The notes under the pieces: generated by a model
What the model saw: only the letters and a program-made list of their open reading frames with translations
Told to the model about the DNA's origin: nothing
Databases searched by the model: none
Translations under genes and position numbers: made by a program
NCBI RefSeq assembly: GCF_014842255.1
Contig: NZ_JACYVH010000001.1
Coordinates: 89,264 to 153,263 of the forward strand
DNA from: Frigoribacterium sp. CFBP 13712
GTDB taxonomy: Bacteria > Actinomycetota > Actinomycetes > Actinomycetales > Microbacteriaceae
Reading direction: 5' to 3'
DNA: 64,000 nucleotides
Shown here: piece by piece, positions 24,830 through 34,646 of the stretch
Numbering within the stretch: position 1 is the stretch's first letter
Layout of the letters: each line of letters begins with the position of its first letter

Positions 24830-25703
24830 GGCGGTGCTTCTCGATCAGGGTGAACAGGGCCGCGACGACCTCGGCACGGCTCCCGACGCGTTCGCTGCTG
24901 ATGCCGAGCGCGCGGAGCCCGCGCTCGGTCTCGTCGTGCAGGGTCTCGTCGGCACGGTCGAACTCGACCCGCAGCTCGCGGTTCTCGCGGAGGTAGGCCG
25001 GGAGACCGGCCATCTCGTGGACGTCGAACACCTCGGACGCGCGACCGCCCCGGGTCATCAGGTCGGCGTCGCCGACCGTCAGCCAGACGATCTCATGCTG
25101 CGCCCGGAGACGTCGGAGCAGCCGGGAGAGCCGGTCGTCGAGGGGGACGTCGTCGGTGACGATCAGCAGCATCGACCTCCGGCGAATGCCGCGCGCGACC
25201 CAGTCGAGCACCCCGACGAGATCGCTGCGCGCCGAGTCGAGCGACACGCGCCGGTCGATCTGCCTCAGCAGCATCTCGAGGTGCGCCTCGGTGCCGCCCG
25301 ACGGGAAGGCGCGGGTGCCCGACTCGTCGCCGGCGACGAGCGAGACCGTGTCGCCGTGCGAGGCGGCGATGTAGCCGAGGGCGCCGGCCGCCATGACGGC
25401 GATGTCGCGCTTCGTCTCGCCGCCGGCCGCGGTCGCCGCCATGTTGCGCCCGGTGTCGACGACGAGCACGAGATGCTGCCGGCGACTCGCGATGTACCGC
25501 TTGACCAGCGGCTCGCCGTGCCGCGCCGTGGCCTTCCAGTCGATGTCTTTGACGTCGTCGCCGGCCACGTAGGCGCGGAGATCGTCGAAGTCGTGGCTGC
25601 GACCGTGATGGATCGACGCGTACCCGCCCTCGAGCAGATCGAGCGATCGACGGTGCGCGCGGAGGGACATGGTGGTCCGCACCCGGAGCAGCAGGCTGGG
25701 CAC
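24816..25703 (-). CDS. DUF58 domain protein (first copy)
   Basis: This 295-residue DUF58 protein has no membrane segment. The hallmark stretch is YASIHHGRSHDFDDLRAYV with GDDVKDIDWKATARHG, followed by a VWA-like fold starting LVLVVDTGRNMA. The GTG at 25703 (VPSLLLRVRTTMSLR) is chosen because it lies 5 bp after the moxR stop. ATG at 25670 would remove the first 11 residues. DUF58 proteins are encoded next to MoxR ATPases, which are thought to remodel them. It differs from the second copy at 42161, which is longer and membrane-bound. Confidence 0.82.
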   Translation of the reverse strand: MPSLLLRVRTTMSLRAHRRSLDLLEGGYASIHHGRSHDFDDLRAYVAGDDVKDIDWKATARHGEPLVKRYIASRRQHLVLVVDTGRNMAATAAGGETKRDIAVMAAGALGYIAASHGDTVSLVAGDESGTRAFPSGGTEAHLEMLLRQIDRRVSLDSARSDLVGVLDWVARGIRRRSMLLIVTDDVPLDDRLSRLLRRLRAQHEIVWLTVGDADLMTRGGRASEVFDVHEMAGLPAYLRENRELRVEFDRADETLHDETERGLRALGISSERVGSRAEVVAALFTLIEKHRRARR

Positions 25704-25708
25704 GGTCG

Positions 25709-26740
25709 TCAGGGGGTCTGGACGGCGGCGAAGACCGCGTCGATGATCGTCTCGGGCGCGATCTCGTCGGCGGCGGCCTCGTAGCCGAGGATGACGCGGT
25801 GCCGCAGCACCCCGTGGCGGAGGTGCTTGACGTCTTCGGGGATGACGTAGTCGCGGCCGTGCAGCAGGGCCAGCGCCCTCGCGGCCTGCGTGAACGCGAT
25901 GCTGCCGCGGGGGCTCGCCCCGAACTCGATGTAGTCGGCGAGGCTGCCCGGCAGGTACTGCTGCGGGTGGCGGGTCACGTAGACGAGCTGGACGATGTAG
26001 TTGACGATCGAGGGGTCGACGTAGACCCGTTTCGCCAGCCCCTGCAGGAACACGACGTCGTCGAGGGAGACCCCGGATCGCGGCTCGGGTGTCGCCTCGT
26101 CGTAGACGCCCGCCTCGATGCGACGGATGATCTCGGCCTCTTCGGCCGGTGACGGGTAGTCGAGCACCTCTTTGAGGAGGAACCGGTCGAGCTGGGCCTC
26201 GGGCAGCTGGTACGTGCCCTCCTGCTCGATGGGGTTCTGGGTGGCCAGCACCAGGAACGGATGCGGCAGCCGGTGCACGACGCCGCCGATGCTCGTCTGC
26301 CGCTCTTGCATGGCCTCGAGCATGGCGCTCTGGGTCTTGGCGCTCGAGCGGTTGATCTCGTCGAGGAGGACGAAGTTCGAGTGGACGGGCCCCAGGCGCG
26401 TGACGAAGGTGGACTGCTGGGCGTCGTAGATCTGCGTGCCCGTGATGTCGCTGGGCAGCAGATCGGGTGTGCACTGGATACGCGTGAAGCTCGCGGCGAC
26501 GGACTGCGCCAGGGTCTGCGCGGCGGTCGTCTTGGCGAGACCCGGGACGCTCTCGAGCAGCACATGCCCGCCCGTGAGCAGGGCGATGAGCAAGGTGTCG
26601 CGGAGCGACGTCTGCCCGACGACCTTGCGGGAGAACGCCTTCGAGACGGCCCCCACGACGTCCCGGGCCCGCTCGAGCTCGGCCGGAGCGATCGGACCCC
26701 GGGCGGGAGCAGGAGGCGGGGGCGTCGTCGTGTCCGTCAC
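25709..26740 (-). CDS. MoxR family AAA+ ATPase (first copy)
   Basis: The 343-residue MoxR-type chaperone ATPase has a Walker A region VPGLAKTTAAQ (about 67-77), Walker B FVLLDEINRS and sensor 1 LVLATQNP. The C-terminal lid has the usual RGSIAFTQAARALALLHGRDYV. The N-terminus carries a short proline-rich extension (TPPPPAPARGP). It starts the module MoxR, DUF58, DUF4381-like, VWA, VWA, TPR, whose members act on envelope or metal-cofactor assembly in studied bacteria. The first 90 bp upstream are a plain promoter-sized gap. Confidence 0.9.
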   Translation of the reverse strand: MTDTTTPPPPAPARGPIAPAELERARDVVGAVSKAFSRKVVGQTSLRDTLLIALLTGGHVLLESVPGLAKTTAAQTLAQSVAASFTRIQCTPDLLPSDITGTQIYDAQQSTFVTRLGPVHSNFVLLDEINRSSAKTQSAMLEAMQERQTSIGGVVHRLPHPFLVLATQNPIEQEGTYQLPEAQLDRFLLKEVLDYPSPAEEAEIIRRIEAGVYDEATPEPRSGVSLDDVVFLQGLAKRVYVDPSIVNYIVQLVYVTRHPQQYLPGSLADYIEFGASPRGSIAFTQAARALALLHGRDYVIPEDVKHLRHGVLRHRVILGYEAAADEIAPETIIDAVFAAVQTP

Positions 26741-26831
26741 CCGCCCACTGTAAACCAGGCCGCCGACATGCCCGCCGGGTGGATCACCGGTCGCGGACGA
26801 CCGCCACGGGACGCCTCCGACACCCGCCGGG

Positions 26832-27491
26832 TCAGCGGCGCAGCGCCTTGCGGGCGAGGGTGTTCCCGAGGAACTGCACCAGCTGCACGAGCACGATGAT
26901 CAGGAGGACGGCCGCCCAGGTGACCACCGGGTCGAACTGGCGGTAGCCGTAGAGCAGGGCGAAGGCTCCGAGTCCGCCGCCGCCGACGTAGCCCGCGACC
27001 GCGGACATGTCGACCAGCGCGACGAAGATGAACGTGTAGCCGAGCACCAGCGGCCCGAGCGCCTCGGGCAGGATGATGCTCCGGATGATGCGGAACGGTC
27101 CGGCTCCGGCGGCCCGGGCGGCCTCGATCACACCGGGCTGCACCGTCAGCAGGTTCTGCTCGACGATGCGGGAGATCGCGAACGACGCCGCGAGCGACAG
27201 GGTGAAGATGATCGCCGCGTTGCCGACCCCGCTGCCGACGGCCACCCGGGCCAGCGGCTGCGCGGCGGCCAGGAAGATGATGAACGGGATGGGACGGAAG
27301 ACGTTGACCACCACGTTGAGCACGCCGAAGACGACCCGGTTCGCGAACAGCGCTCCCCCGCGCGTCAGATAGAGGGCGAGACCCAGCACGAGTCCGCCGA
27401 TGCCGCCGAAGAGCAGGGTCAGCGCGACGATGTAGACGGTCTCGTAGGCGGCCTGCCAGAGCAGGGGCTGGAGTTCGATCAGGGAGTCCAT
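26832..27491 (-). CDS. metI: Methionine-type ABC transporter permease
   Basis: This 219-residue permease is of the MetI type with five hydrophobic segments and the EAA-like loop GVIEAARAAGAGPFRIIRSIILPEALG that contacts the ATPase (core EAARAAGAGPF). Two neighbouring genes complete the importer. Its ATG lies one base after the metN stop. The assignment to D/L-methionine uptake rests on family similarity. Other small amino acids or derivatives remain possible. Confidence 0.88.
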   Translation of the reverse strand: MDSLIELQPLLWQAAYETVYIVALTLLFGGIGGLVLGLALYLTRGGALFANRVVFGVLNVVVNVFRPIPFIIFLAAAQPLARVAVGSGVGNAAIIFTLSLAASFAISRIVEQNLLTVQPGVIEAARAAGAGPFRIIRSIILPEALGPLVLGYTFIFVALVDMSAVAGYVGGGGLGAFALLYGYRQFDPVVTWAAVLLIIVLVQLVQFLGNTLARKALRR

Positions 27492-27492
27492 G

Positions 27493-28530
27493 TCAGCGTC
27501 CTTCCGGGGTCGCGAGCTCGGTCGCGGCCGGTCCGAGGTCGGCGAGGGCGTCGTCGACCGACGAGGGCGCCCCCGACAGGGCGAGCGTCAGCGTGCCGAA
27601 CGTGCGACCGGCGATCTCGTCGATGCCGCCGTAGACGATCTCGAACGCGACGGAGTGCCGCGCGAGCACGCCGAAGACGTGCCCCTGGTCGACCCCGCCC
27701 TCGGAGACCCGCACGGTCACGAGTCGACCGGGGTGCCGGGCGCGCAGCGCCGAGAGCTCGTCTCCGGCGGGGGCGCCCGCCACCACCGTCGACACGAACC
27801 GCCTCGTCGACGTCTCGCGCGGCGACGAGAACACGTCGAAGGTCTCGCCGATCTCGACGACGCGGCCCCGGTCCATGACCGCGACCCGATCGGCGATCGA
27901 CTTGATGACGTCCATCTCGTGGGTGATCACCACGATGGTGATGCCGAGCTCGGCGTTGACGCGTCGCAGCAGCCCCAGCACCTCCTGGGTGGTCTCGGGG
28001 TCGAGGGCGCTGGTCGCCTCGTCGGCGAGCAGGATGCCCGGCGACGTCGCCAGTGCCCGGGCGATGCCGACGCGCTGCTTCTGCCCGCCCGAGAGCTGAT
28101 CGGGGCGGGCGTGTGCCTTGTCGGCCAGCCCGACGAAGTGCAGCAGATCGCTGATCCGCCGCTGGTGCTCGGCCTTCGGCACGCCCGCCGCCTTCAACGG
28201 GAACTCGACGTTGCCCCAGACCGTCTTCGACGAGAAGAGGTTGAACTGCTGGAAGATCATGCCGATGCCGGCCCGCTTCACCCGGAGCTGCCGCTCGGAC
28301 AGACCGGTGATCGGCGACCCGTCGATCTCGATCCGCCCGCTCGTGGTGGGCTCCAGGGCGTTGATCAGTCGCACGAGCGTGCTCTTGCCCGCCCCCGAGT
28401 ACCCGATGATGCCGAAGATCTCGCCGTCGGCGATCTCGAGACTGACGCCGTCGACCGCCGTCAGCGGAGCCGCGCCCTTCTCTCGGGGCGGATACGTCTT
28501 GACGACGTCGGTCAGGGTGATGGCGGGCAT
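27493..28530 (-). CDS. metN: Methionine-type ABC transporter ATP-binding protein
   Basis: The 345-residue ATPase has Walker A GYSGAGKST, signature LSGGQKQR and Walker B ILLADEAT. A C-terminal NIL-type ligand-binding regulatory domain is present (about 265-330, LVTVRVSEGGVDQGHVFGVL). That domain is characteristic of MetN and mediates inhibition by bound methionine in E. coli. The ATG at 28530 is chosen over one at 28584 because GAGGAGACCC directly precedes it and MPAITLTDVVKTYPP fits the family start. Confidence 0.92.
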   Translation of the reverse strand: MPAITLTDVVKTYPPREKGAAPLTAVDGVSLEIADGEIFGIIGYSGAGKSTLVRLINALEPTTSGRIEIDGSPITGLSERQLRVKRAGIGMIFQQFNLFSSKTVWGNVEFPLKAAGVPKAEHQRRISDLLHFVGLADKAHARPDQLSGGQKQRVGIARALATSPGILLADEATSALDPETTQEVLGLLRRVNAELGITIVVITHEMDVIKSIADRVAVMDRGRVVEIGETFDVFSSPRETSTRRFVSTVVAGAPAGDELSALRARHPGRLVTVRVSEGGVDQGHVFGVLARHSVAFEIVYGGIDEIAGRTFGTLTLALSGAPSSVDDALADLGPAATELATPEGR

Positions 28531-28609
28531 GGGTCTCCTCGTCACGGGGGGAACGGAGCCGACCCGCGCACCGGAACGGCACACGGGTCGGACGGGGTCG
28601 AGGGCGGCG

Positions 28610-29533
28610 TCAGCCGTTCTGCTCGACGAGCTCTCGCGTGTCGTCGAGCGACGACCGGAGGTCGGCGACCGGCACCTTGACGGTCACGGCGGTGCCGCCC
28701 GAGTTCTCGACGACGCCGTCGGTGACCGACTGGGTGTCCTGATAGATCTCGACGAGCTTCTTGTAGGTCTCGTCGTCCTCGTCGGCCTCACGGGCGGCGA
28801 AGACGTTGACGTAGGGCAGCGCTGCCGGGTCGTTGGGGTCGTCCTGCGCGATGACGTCCTCCGACGAGAGACCGGCCTTCGTGGCGTACTCGTTGTTGAT
28901 GATCGCCCCGTCGAAGTCCGGGAGCGACGTGGCGGCCAGGTCGGCGGCGACCGGCGTGACCTGGACGGTCGAGGCCTCGGTGTCGATGTCGTTGATGCCC
29001 GAGAAGGCGTCGCCGCCGCCCTTCAGCTCGATCAGGCCGTTCGACTGGAGCACGAGCAGCGACCGCGCCAGGTTGCTGGCGTCGTCCGGGACGGCGATGG
29101 TGTCGCCCTTCTGGAAGTCGCTGACGTCGGTGTACTGCTCGGAGTACAGCGGCAGCGGGTAGATGGCCGTCGAGCCGATCGGCACGAGGTCCGCATCGGC
29201 CGCGACGTCGTACTGCGCCAGGTACACGATGTGCTGGAACTGGTTGAGGTCGACCTCGCCCTCGGTCAGCGCGGGGTTCGGCTGCTCGTAGCTGCCGAAG
29301 TCGACGAGCTCGACGTCGATGCCCTCGTCGGCGGCCGCGTCGACGAACGTCTGCCAGTACGGGTCGCTCTTGCCGACGACGCCGATGCGCACGGTCTCGT
29401 CGCCCGATCCGCCCCGCGAGACGGCGAAGCCGATGCCGACGGCGGCCAGCACGAGCACGACGACGACGATGATCGCGATGAGGCGGCCCGGGCCCTTCTT
29501 CGGGGCGTCGATCAGGGGGGTGGCGTCGGTCAT
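28610..29533 (-). CDS. metQ: MetQ/NlpA-family substrate-binding protein with an N-terminal membrane anchor
   Basis: This 307-residue binding protein completes the MetNIQ set. The mature part starts about VRIGVVGKSDPYWQTF and has the NlpA-fold GEVDLNQFQHIVYLAQY and ALPYVNVFAARE. It has no lipobox cysteine. Instead, residues 18-39 form an uncleaved-looking helix (LIAIIVVVVLVLAAVGIGFAV) after a basic KKGPGR, so the protein is probably a signal-anchored rather than lipid-anchored receptor. The ATG at 29533 follows GAGAGGA. No SAM riboswitch is recognisable in the leader. Confidence 0.87.
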   Translation of the reverse strand: MTDATPLIDAPKKGPGRLIAIIVVVVLVLAAVGIGFAVSRGGSGDETVRIGVVGKSDPYWQTFVDAAADEGIDVELVDFGSYEQPNPALTEGEVDLNQFQHIVYLAQYDVAADADLVPIGSTAIYPLPLYSEQYTDVSDFQKGDTIAVPDDASNLARSLLVLQSNGLIELKGGGDAFSGINDIDTEASTVQVTPVAADLAATSLPDFDGAIINNEYATKAGLSSEDVIAQDDPNDPAALPYVNVFAAREADEDDETYKKLVEIYQDTQSVTDGVVENSGGTAVTVKVPVADLRSSLDDTRELVEQNG

Positions 29534-29688
29534 GGGGATCCTCTCGATGGCACAGGGAAGCCCCGAGGCCGGCTGCTGTGCGGACCGTCGAGGCACATCC
29601 ATGATGACGCACCACGACCGCACCCGCCCACGCGGGGGTCACACGGCGACACATGCGACGGCGATCGGTGGCGTCGCCGGGCCGGGAC

Positions 29689-29734
29689 GCCGAGGAGGCG
29701 CGGTGCAGGTCGACCTGCACCGCGCCTCCTCGGC
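29689..29734 (-). terminator. Perfect 46-bp palindrome terminator made from two dispersed-motif copies
   Basis: Bases 29689-29711 and 29712-29734 are exact reverse complements over 23 bp with no spacer. Each arm contains one exact motif copy (29692-29702 GAGGAGGCGCG and 29721-29731 CGCGCCTCCTC). It lies 29 bp after the ispG stop and before the metQ leader, as expected for termination of the ispG transcript. Confidence 0.85.
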
Positions 29735-29762
29735 AGGGGCGCCTGGCACCCGTGGCTCGTGT

Positions 29763-30911
29763 CTAGACGGTCAGCACCTGCGGTGACCCGGTCTCGCCCG
29801 GGGGCATCTCGGCTGCGAGACGGTTCGCCTCGTCGATCAGGGTCTGGACGATCTCGGACTCGGGGACGGTCTTGATGACCTCGCCCTTGACGAAGATCTG
29901 GCCCTTGCCATTGCCGGAGGCGACGCCGAGGTCGGCCTCGCGGGCCTCGCCCGGGCCGTTCACGACGCAGCCCATGACGGCGACACGCAGGGGTACGGTC
30001 ATGCCCTCGAGGCCGTCGGTGACGTCGTTGGCCAGCTTGTAGACGTCGACCTGGGCGCGACCGCAGCTGGGGCAGCTGACGATCTCGAGCTTGCGCTCGC
30101 GCAGGTTGAGCGACTGGAGGATCTGCAGACCGACCTTGACCTCTTGCGCGGGCGGCGCGCTGAGGCTGACGCGGATGGTGTCGCCGATGCCCTCGCCCAG
30201 CAGGATGCCGAACGCCGTGGCGGACTTGATCGTGCCCTGGAACTCGGGGCCCGCCTCGGTCACACCGAGGTGCAGCGGCCAGTCGCCGCGCTCGGCGAGC
30301 TGACGGTAGGCCTTGACCATGACGATCGGGTCGTTGTGCTTGACCGAGATCTTGAAGTCGTGGAAGTCGTGCTCTTCGAAGAGCGAGGCCTCCCAGACGG
30401 CGGACTCGACGAGCGCCTCGGGGGTCGCCTTGCCGTACTTCTGGAGGATGCTCGGCTCGAGCGACCCCGCGTTGACGCCGATCCGGATCGAGACGCCGGC
30501 CGCCTTCGCCGCCGCCGCGATCTTGCCGACCTGGTCGTCGAACTTGCGGATGTTGCCCGGGTTCACCCGGACCGCCGCGCAGCCGGCGTCGATCGCCTGG
30601 TACACGTAGTTCGGCTGGAAGTGGATGTCGGCGATGACCGGGATCTGGCTCTTCTTCGCGATGATCGGAAGGGCCTCGGCGTCGTCGCGACTGGGCACGG
30701 CGACACGGACGATGTCGCAGCCGCTCGCCGTGAGCTCGGCGATCTGCTGCAACGTGGCGTTGATGTTGGGCGTCGGCGTGGTGGTCATCGACTGCACGCT
30801 GACCGGGGCGTCACCGCCCACGAGGACCTTGCCCACCTTGATCTGCCGCGTCTTGCGGCGCGGGGCGAGGACTTCGGGGACCTTCGGCATTCCGAGATTG
30901 ACTGCTGGCAC
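29763..30911 (-). CDS. ispG: 4-hydroxy-3-methylbut-2-en-1-yl diphosphate synthase (flavodoxin)
   Basis: This 382-residue IspG catalyses the penultimate step of the MEP isoprenoid pathway with a 4Fe-4S cluster. Cluster cysteines are in CPSCGR and GCVVNGPGE. The TIM-barrel features [11 protein letters not shown] and NPGNIRKFD are intact. The GTG start at 30911 ([17 protein letters not shown]) matches actinobacterial homologues better than the ATG at 30890. It clusters with the M50 protease gene and dxr, another MEP-pathway gene, in the common actinobacterial order dxr, rip1, ispG. Confidence 0.95.
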   Translation of the reverse strand: MPAVNLGMPKVPEVLAPRRKTRQIKVGKVLVGGDAPVSVQSMTTTPTPNINATLQQIAELTASGCDIVRVAVPSRDDAEALPIIAKKSQIPVIADIHFQPNYVYQAIDAGCAAVRVNPGNIRKFDDQVGKIAAAAKAAGVSIRIGVNAGSLEPSILQKYGKATPEALVESAVWEASLFEEHDFHDFKISVKHNDPIVMVKAYRQLAERGDWPLHLGVTEAGPEFQGTIKSATAFGILLGEGIGDTIRVSLSAPPAQEVKVGLQILQSLNLRERKLEIVSCPSCGRAQVDVYKLANDVTDGLEGMTVPLRVAVMGCVVNGPGEAREADLGVASGNGKGQIFVKGEVIKTVPESEIVQTLIDEANRLAAEMPPGETGSPQVLTV

Positions 30912-30952
30912 GAGCCCAATCGTAAACCTCGGCGCTGGGCGCCGAGTGACCG

Positions 30953-32287
30953 TCAGCCGAACAGATCGATCGGGTTCACGATGTCCGCGTAGATGAGCAG
31001 CACGCTCATGCCCCCGAGGAGGATCACGACGGCGAAGGTCAACGGGATCACCTTGGCCGTGTCGACGGGCCCGGGGTCGGGTCGGCGGAAGAGCTTCGCG
31101 AAGCCCCGGCGGACGGCCTCGACGAGCGCGCCGGCGATGTGACCGCCGTCGAGCGGCATCAGCGGGATGAGGTTGAAGACGAAGAGCGCCACGTTCAGAC
31201 TCGCGAGCAGGTTGACCACGTAGGCGGCCCGGTCGACGATCGGCACCGAGTCGAGGCTGACGATCTCGCCGGCCATCCGCCCCACGCCGACGACGCTGAC
31301 CGGCCCGTTGGCGTCGCGCTCCCCGCCGCCGAAGGCCGCCTCGGCGACGCCGACGAGTCGCTGCGGCAGGTGGATGATCAGGTCGACGACGTGCGTGACG
31401 TTGTTCCACACGGCGGGCAGCACGGCGGTCACGGGCTGCCGCGCGGTCTCGGTCGCGAACCCGATGCCGACGAAGCCGACCTCGCGCGTCACCGGGGTGC
31501 CGTCGGCGGCCTCCTCGTACTGACCGGTGCTCTCGTCGACGACGTACCGCTCGGAGAGGGTCGGGGTCACCTCGAGCGTCTGCTCGGATCCGTCGCGGTC
31601 GACGACCACGTCGAGGGTCGTGTCGGCGGAGTCGCGCAGCACGGCGGCGATCTGGTCGCCGTCGCTCATGGTCTCGCCGTCGATCGACACGATGCGGTCG
31701 CCGTTGCGGAGGCCGGCCGCGAACGCGGGCGCCGGTGTGGCGTCGGCGGGGCACGAGGTCGCCGTCGAGCCCGCGGGGAGGACGCACTCGTTGACGAGAC
31801 CCACGGTCGTGCTCTCGCGCGCCACCCCGAACCCGCAGAGGACGACGCCGAACAGCACGACCGCGATGAGCAGGTTCATGGTCGGCCCGCCGAGCATGAT
31901 GATGACCCGCTTGTAGACGGGCAGCCGGTAGAACGTGCGCTCTTCGTCGCCCTCGTCGATGGTCTCGGCGCTGGCCGTCCGGGCGTCCTGGACGAGCGTC
32001 TGGAAGAACCCGGTGCTGGCTGCCCGACCGGCCTCGCCGTTCTTCGCCGGCGGGAACATCCCCGACATCGAGATGTAGCCGCCGAGCGGCAGGGCCTTGA
32101 CGCCGTACTGCGTCTCGCCCCTCGTGCGCGAGAAGAGGGTCGGACCGAAGCCGATCATGTACTGCCCGACCTTCACGCCGAACCGCTTCGCCGGGACGAG
32201 GTGACCGACCTCGTGCAGGGCGATCGACACGGCGAGGCCGACGACCATGATCAGGACGCCGACGATGAAGAGCAGAACGGTGAGCAC
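30953..32287 (-). CDS. M50 family site-2 intramembrane metalloprotease (RseP/Rip1 type)
   Basis: This 444-residue intramembrane protease has zinc-binding HEVGH at 25-29 within the first helix and the second motif [12 protein letters not shown] near the C-terminus. A PDZ domain lies at about 165-260 ([19 protein letters not shown] core). Members cut anti-sigma factors or other transmembrane proteins in regulated proteolysis, and M. tuberculosis Rip1 is an example. Its place between dxr and ispG is conserved in actinobacteria. Substrates are not encoded nearby. Confidence 0.92.
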   Translation of the reverse strand: MLTVLLFIVGVLIMVVGLAVSIALHEVGHLVPAKRFGVKVGQYMIGFGPTLFSRTRGETQYGVKALPLGGYISMSGMFPPAKNGEAGRAASTGFFQTLVQDARTASAETIDEGDEERTFYRLPVYKRVIIMLGGPTMNLLIAVVLFGVVLCGFGVARESTTVGLVNECVLPAGSTATSCPADATPAPAFAAGLRNGDRIVSIDGETMSDGDQIAAVLRDSADTTLDVVVDRDGSEQTLEVTPTLSERYVVDESTGQYEEAADGTPVTREVGFVGIGFATETARQPVTAVLPAVWNNVTHVVDLIIHLPQRLVGVAEAAFGGGERDANGPVSVVGVGRMAGEIVSLDSVPIVDRAAYVVNLLASLNVALFVFNLIPLMPLDGGHIAGALVEAVRRGFAKLFRRPDPGPVDTAKVIPLTFAVVILLGGMSVLLIYADIVNPIDLFG

Positions 32288-32357
32288 CGGGCAAGGGTAG
32301 CCGTGCCGAGCCGGGAAGCGACCACGGGACCGCCCTGGCGATGCTGGGAACTCGCGC

Positions 32358-32368
32358 CGCGCCTCCTC
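32358..32368 (-). repeat. Dispersed motif copy, intergenic
   Basis: CGCGCCTCCTC on the plus strand is followed by GG in the 138-bp gap between dxr and the M50 protease gene. A run of CCTCGCCCC-like repeats follows directly (32375-32415). No stable hairpin including the motif is evident here. Confidence 0.55.
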
Positions 32369-32425
32369 GGCTCCGCCTCGCCCCGCCTCCCCTCGCCCTG
32401 CCTCGCCCCGCAGGACGGGCGGAGG

Positions 32426-33502
32426 CTAGCCGGCGAGCAGCGCGTCCGCCTCGGCGCGCGCCCAGCGCTCGGCCTCGAGCACGCCCTCGAGGGTGCTGGG
32501 GCCCGCGTCGTGCCGGTCGACCACCTCGCGGACGGTGTCGAGGATGCCGAGGTACCCCACACGACCCTCGTGGAACGCCAGCACGGCCTGCTCGTTCGCG
32601 GCGTTGAAGACCGCCGGGAACGTCGCGCCCGCCCGACCCACCTGCTTCGCGAGCTCGACGGCGGGGAACGCCTCGGCGTCGAGGGGTTCGAAGGTCCACG
32701 AGGAGGCGGTGGTCCAGTCGAGGGGTCGACCCACCCCCGCGACGCGGTCGGGCCACGCCAGCCCGAGCGAGATCGGGAGTCGCATGTCGGGCGGCGACGC
32801 CTGGGCGATCGTCGAGCCGTCGACGAACTCGACCATCGAGTGCACGATCGACTGCGGGTGCACGGTGACGTCGATGTCGTCGTAGTCGACGTCGAAGAGG
32901 AGGTGCGCCTCGATCACCTCGAGACCCTTGTTCACCATCGTCGACGAGTTGGTCGTGACGACCAGACCCATGTCCCAGGTGGGGTGGGCCAGGGCCTCGG
33001 CCGGCGTGACGTCGGCGAGCGACGCCCGCGAGCGACCCCGGAAGGGCCCGCCCGACGCCGTCAGCACCAGGCGTCTGACCTCGGACGACGCACCGGAGCG
33101 CAGGGCCTGCGCGATCGCCGAGTGCTCGGAGTCGACCGGCACGATCTGGCCCGGTCGGGCCCGCTCGCGGACGAGGTCTCCCCCGACGATCAGGCTCTCC
33201 TTGTTCGCCAGGGCGAGCGTCGCCCCCGAGTCGAGCGCGGCCAGGGTCGGCGCGAGGCCGACGGAGCCCGTGATGCCGTTCAGCACGACGTCGGCCTCGA
33301 CGTCGCGGACCAGCGCGACCGACTCGTCGGTGCCGAGGGCGACGTGCTCGACGCCGAAGCGGGCGGCCTGCTCGGCGACGAGGGCCCGGTTGGTGCCGGC
33401 AGAGAGACCGACCACGTCGAACAGCTGCGGGTTCTTCTCGATCACGTCGAGCGCCTGGACGCCGATCGAACCGGTGGAGCCGAGGATGGTGATGCGTCGC
33501 AT
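32426..33502 (-). CDS. dxr: 1-deoxy-D-xylulose 5-phosphate reductoisomerase
   Basis: The 358-residue enzyme makes MEP from DXP with NADPH, the committed step of the MEP pathway. The NADPH motif is [13 protein letters not shown] at the N-terminus. The catalytic loop includes [13 protein letters not shown]. The substrate-binding segment [11 protein letters not shown] and [21 protein letters not shown] (core [13 protein letters not shown]) are intact. Its length is slightly below the usual 390, mainly at the C-terminus ([12 protein letters not shown]). The gene starts the dxr, protease, ispG set. Confidence 0.95.
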   Translation of the reverse strand: MRRITILGSTGSIGVQALDVIEKNPQLFDVVGLSAGTNRALVAEQAARFGVEHVALGTDESVALVRDVEADVVLNGITGSVGLAPTLAALDSGATLALANKESLIVGGDLVRERARPGQIVPVDSEHSAIAQALRSGASSEVRRLVLTASGGPFRGRSRASLADVTPAEALAHPTWDMGLVVTTNSSTMVNKGLEVIEAHLLFDVDYDDIDVTVHPQSIVHSMVEFVDGSTIAQASPPDMRLPISLGLAWPDRVAGVGRPLDWTTASSWTFEPLDAEAFPAVELAKQVGRAGATFPAVFNAANEQAVLAFHEGRVGYLGILDTVREVVDRHDAGPSTLEGVLEAERWARAEADALLAG

Positions 33503-33601
33503 GAGGCCACCCTAGGCCCGAGGCGCCCGGGCTCGGCGGGTCGGGGCGTCGGGGCGTCGGGGGTGCTGCGGGTCGGGGGTGCCGGCCGATCGGGCTGGTG
33601 C

Positions 33602-34615
33602 TCAGGCGACGGCGAGGATGTCGATGACGAACACGAGGGTGTCGGTCGGCTCGATGCCGGAGCCCGGTTCGCCCTCCTCGCCGTAGCCGTCGGCGGGCGG
33701 CACGATGACGACGACCTGCGACCCTACGGTCTGGCCGATCATCGCCTCGGCGAAGCCCGTCACCACCTGGTCGGTCGAGAACGTCGCGACGGTGCCGCGG
33801 CCCCAGCTCTCGTCGAAGACCTCGCCCGTCCGCCAGTTGACGCCCTGGTACTGCACGGTGACGTTCGCCGGATCGGGGACGACCTCTCCGTCGCCCTTCT
33901 TCAGCACCTCGATGCGGAGGTCGATCGGCGGGTCGGCGTCGGGGATCGTCACCGTGGGGCGACCGTCGTCGGCCAGGGCGACGTCGGGGAAGCCCTGCTC
34001 GGCAGGCCGCGCCTCACCCGTCGCACGGGTCGGGACGATCGAGAACGTGTCGACGACGATGATCGCCGCGGGGTTCGGTGCGTCCGTGCCCGGCGAGCCG
34101 GGCTGCATGTCGGCCGCCGACGCGACGGTGACCGTGCGGGAGCCGGCCTGCGCGCACGAGAGGGCCCCCTCGATGCCGGGCACGTAGAAGTCGCCGCTGA
34201 TCGTGAGCTGCTCGCCCGACCCGCCCGTGTAACCCGCCGTGCTCAGCTCGGCGCCCGACTGCGCATCGAAGACCGTGATGGCCACCCGCACCACGTCGCC
34301 GACCTCGGTGGTCGGCCCGTCGCCGGGCACGACGACGGTCTGCTGACTGCGTTCGGCCGTCACCGGCGACGGCAGCTCGACGGTCGGCTTCTCGCCGAAG
34401 ACGCCGCCGACCTCGATCGAGTCGGACTCGGGGCCGGACTCGAGGCAGGTGGTGGGGGCCGCCGACGCCGAGGGCTGGTCGGTCGGCGCGGGCTCGGCAT
34501 CGGTCGTGCAGCCCGCCAGCAGCAGGGCGACGACGGGCACCGCCCAGGCCGCCGCGCGTCTCGACCTCCGCGGAGCGGACGGGTGGGCCGAGGAGGCGCG
34601 GGCGGGGTCGGTCAC
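33602..34615 (-). CDS. FKBP-type peptidyl-prolyl isomerase lipoprotein, two-domain form
   Basis: This is a 337-residue lipoprotein with a lipobox at LLLAGC36. Residues about 55-180 look like a degenerate FKBP-like domain. A full FKBP domain occupies about 240-337 ([38 protein letters not shown] and [10 protein letters not shown] cores). It probably folds exported proteins at the outer face of the membrane. The C-terminal domain is closely similar to the next gene, indicating tandem duplication. The first codons ([10 protein letters not shown]) contain an exact copy of the dispersed DNA motif at 34590-34600. Confidence 0.85.
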   Translation of the reverse strand: MTDPARASSAHPSAPRRSRRAAAWAVPVVALLLAGCTTDAEPAPTDQPSASAAPTTCLESGPESDSIEVGGVFGEKPTVELPSPVTAERSQQTVVVPGDGPTTEVGDVVRVAITVFDAQSGAELSTAGYTGGSGEQLTISGDFYVPGIEGALSCAQAGSRTVTVASAADMQPGSPGTDAPNPAAIIVVDTFSIVPTRATGEARPAEQGFPDVALADDGRPTVTIPDADPPIDLRIEVLKKGDGEVVPDPANVTVQYQGVNWRTGEVFDESWGRGTVATFSTDQVVTGFAEAMIGQTVGSQVVVIVPPADGYGEEGEPGSGIEPTDTLVFVIDILAVA

Positions 34616-34646
34616 GAGCGGTAGCCGGGGACGGGGTCGCGCCGGG

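Noticed and set aside
29535-29688. SAM or other methionine riboswitch before metQ
   Set aside because: I could not match the leader to SAM-I, SAM-II or SAM-IV cores. Only weak local stems are present.
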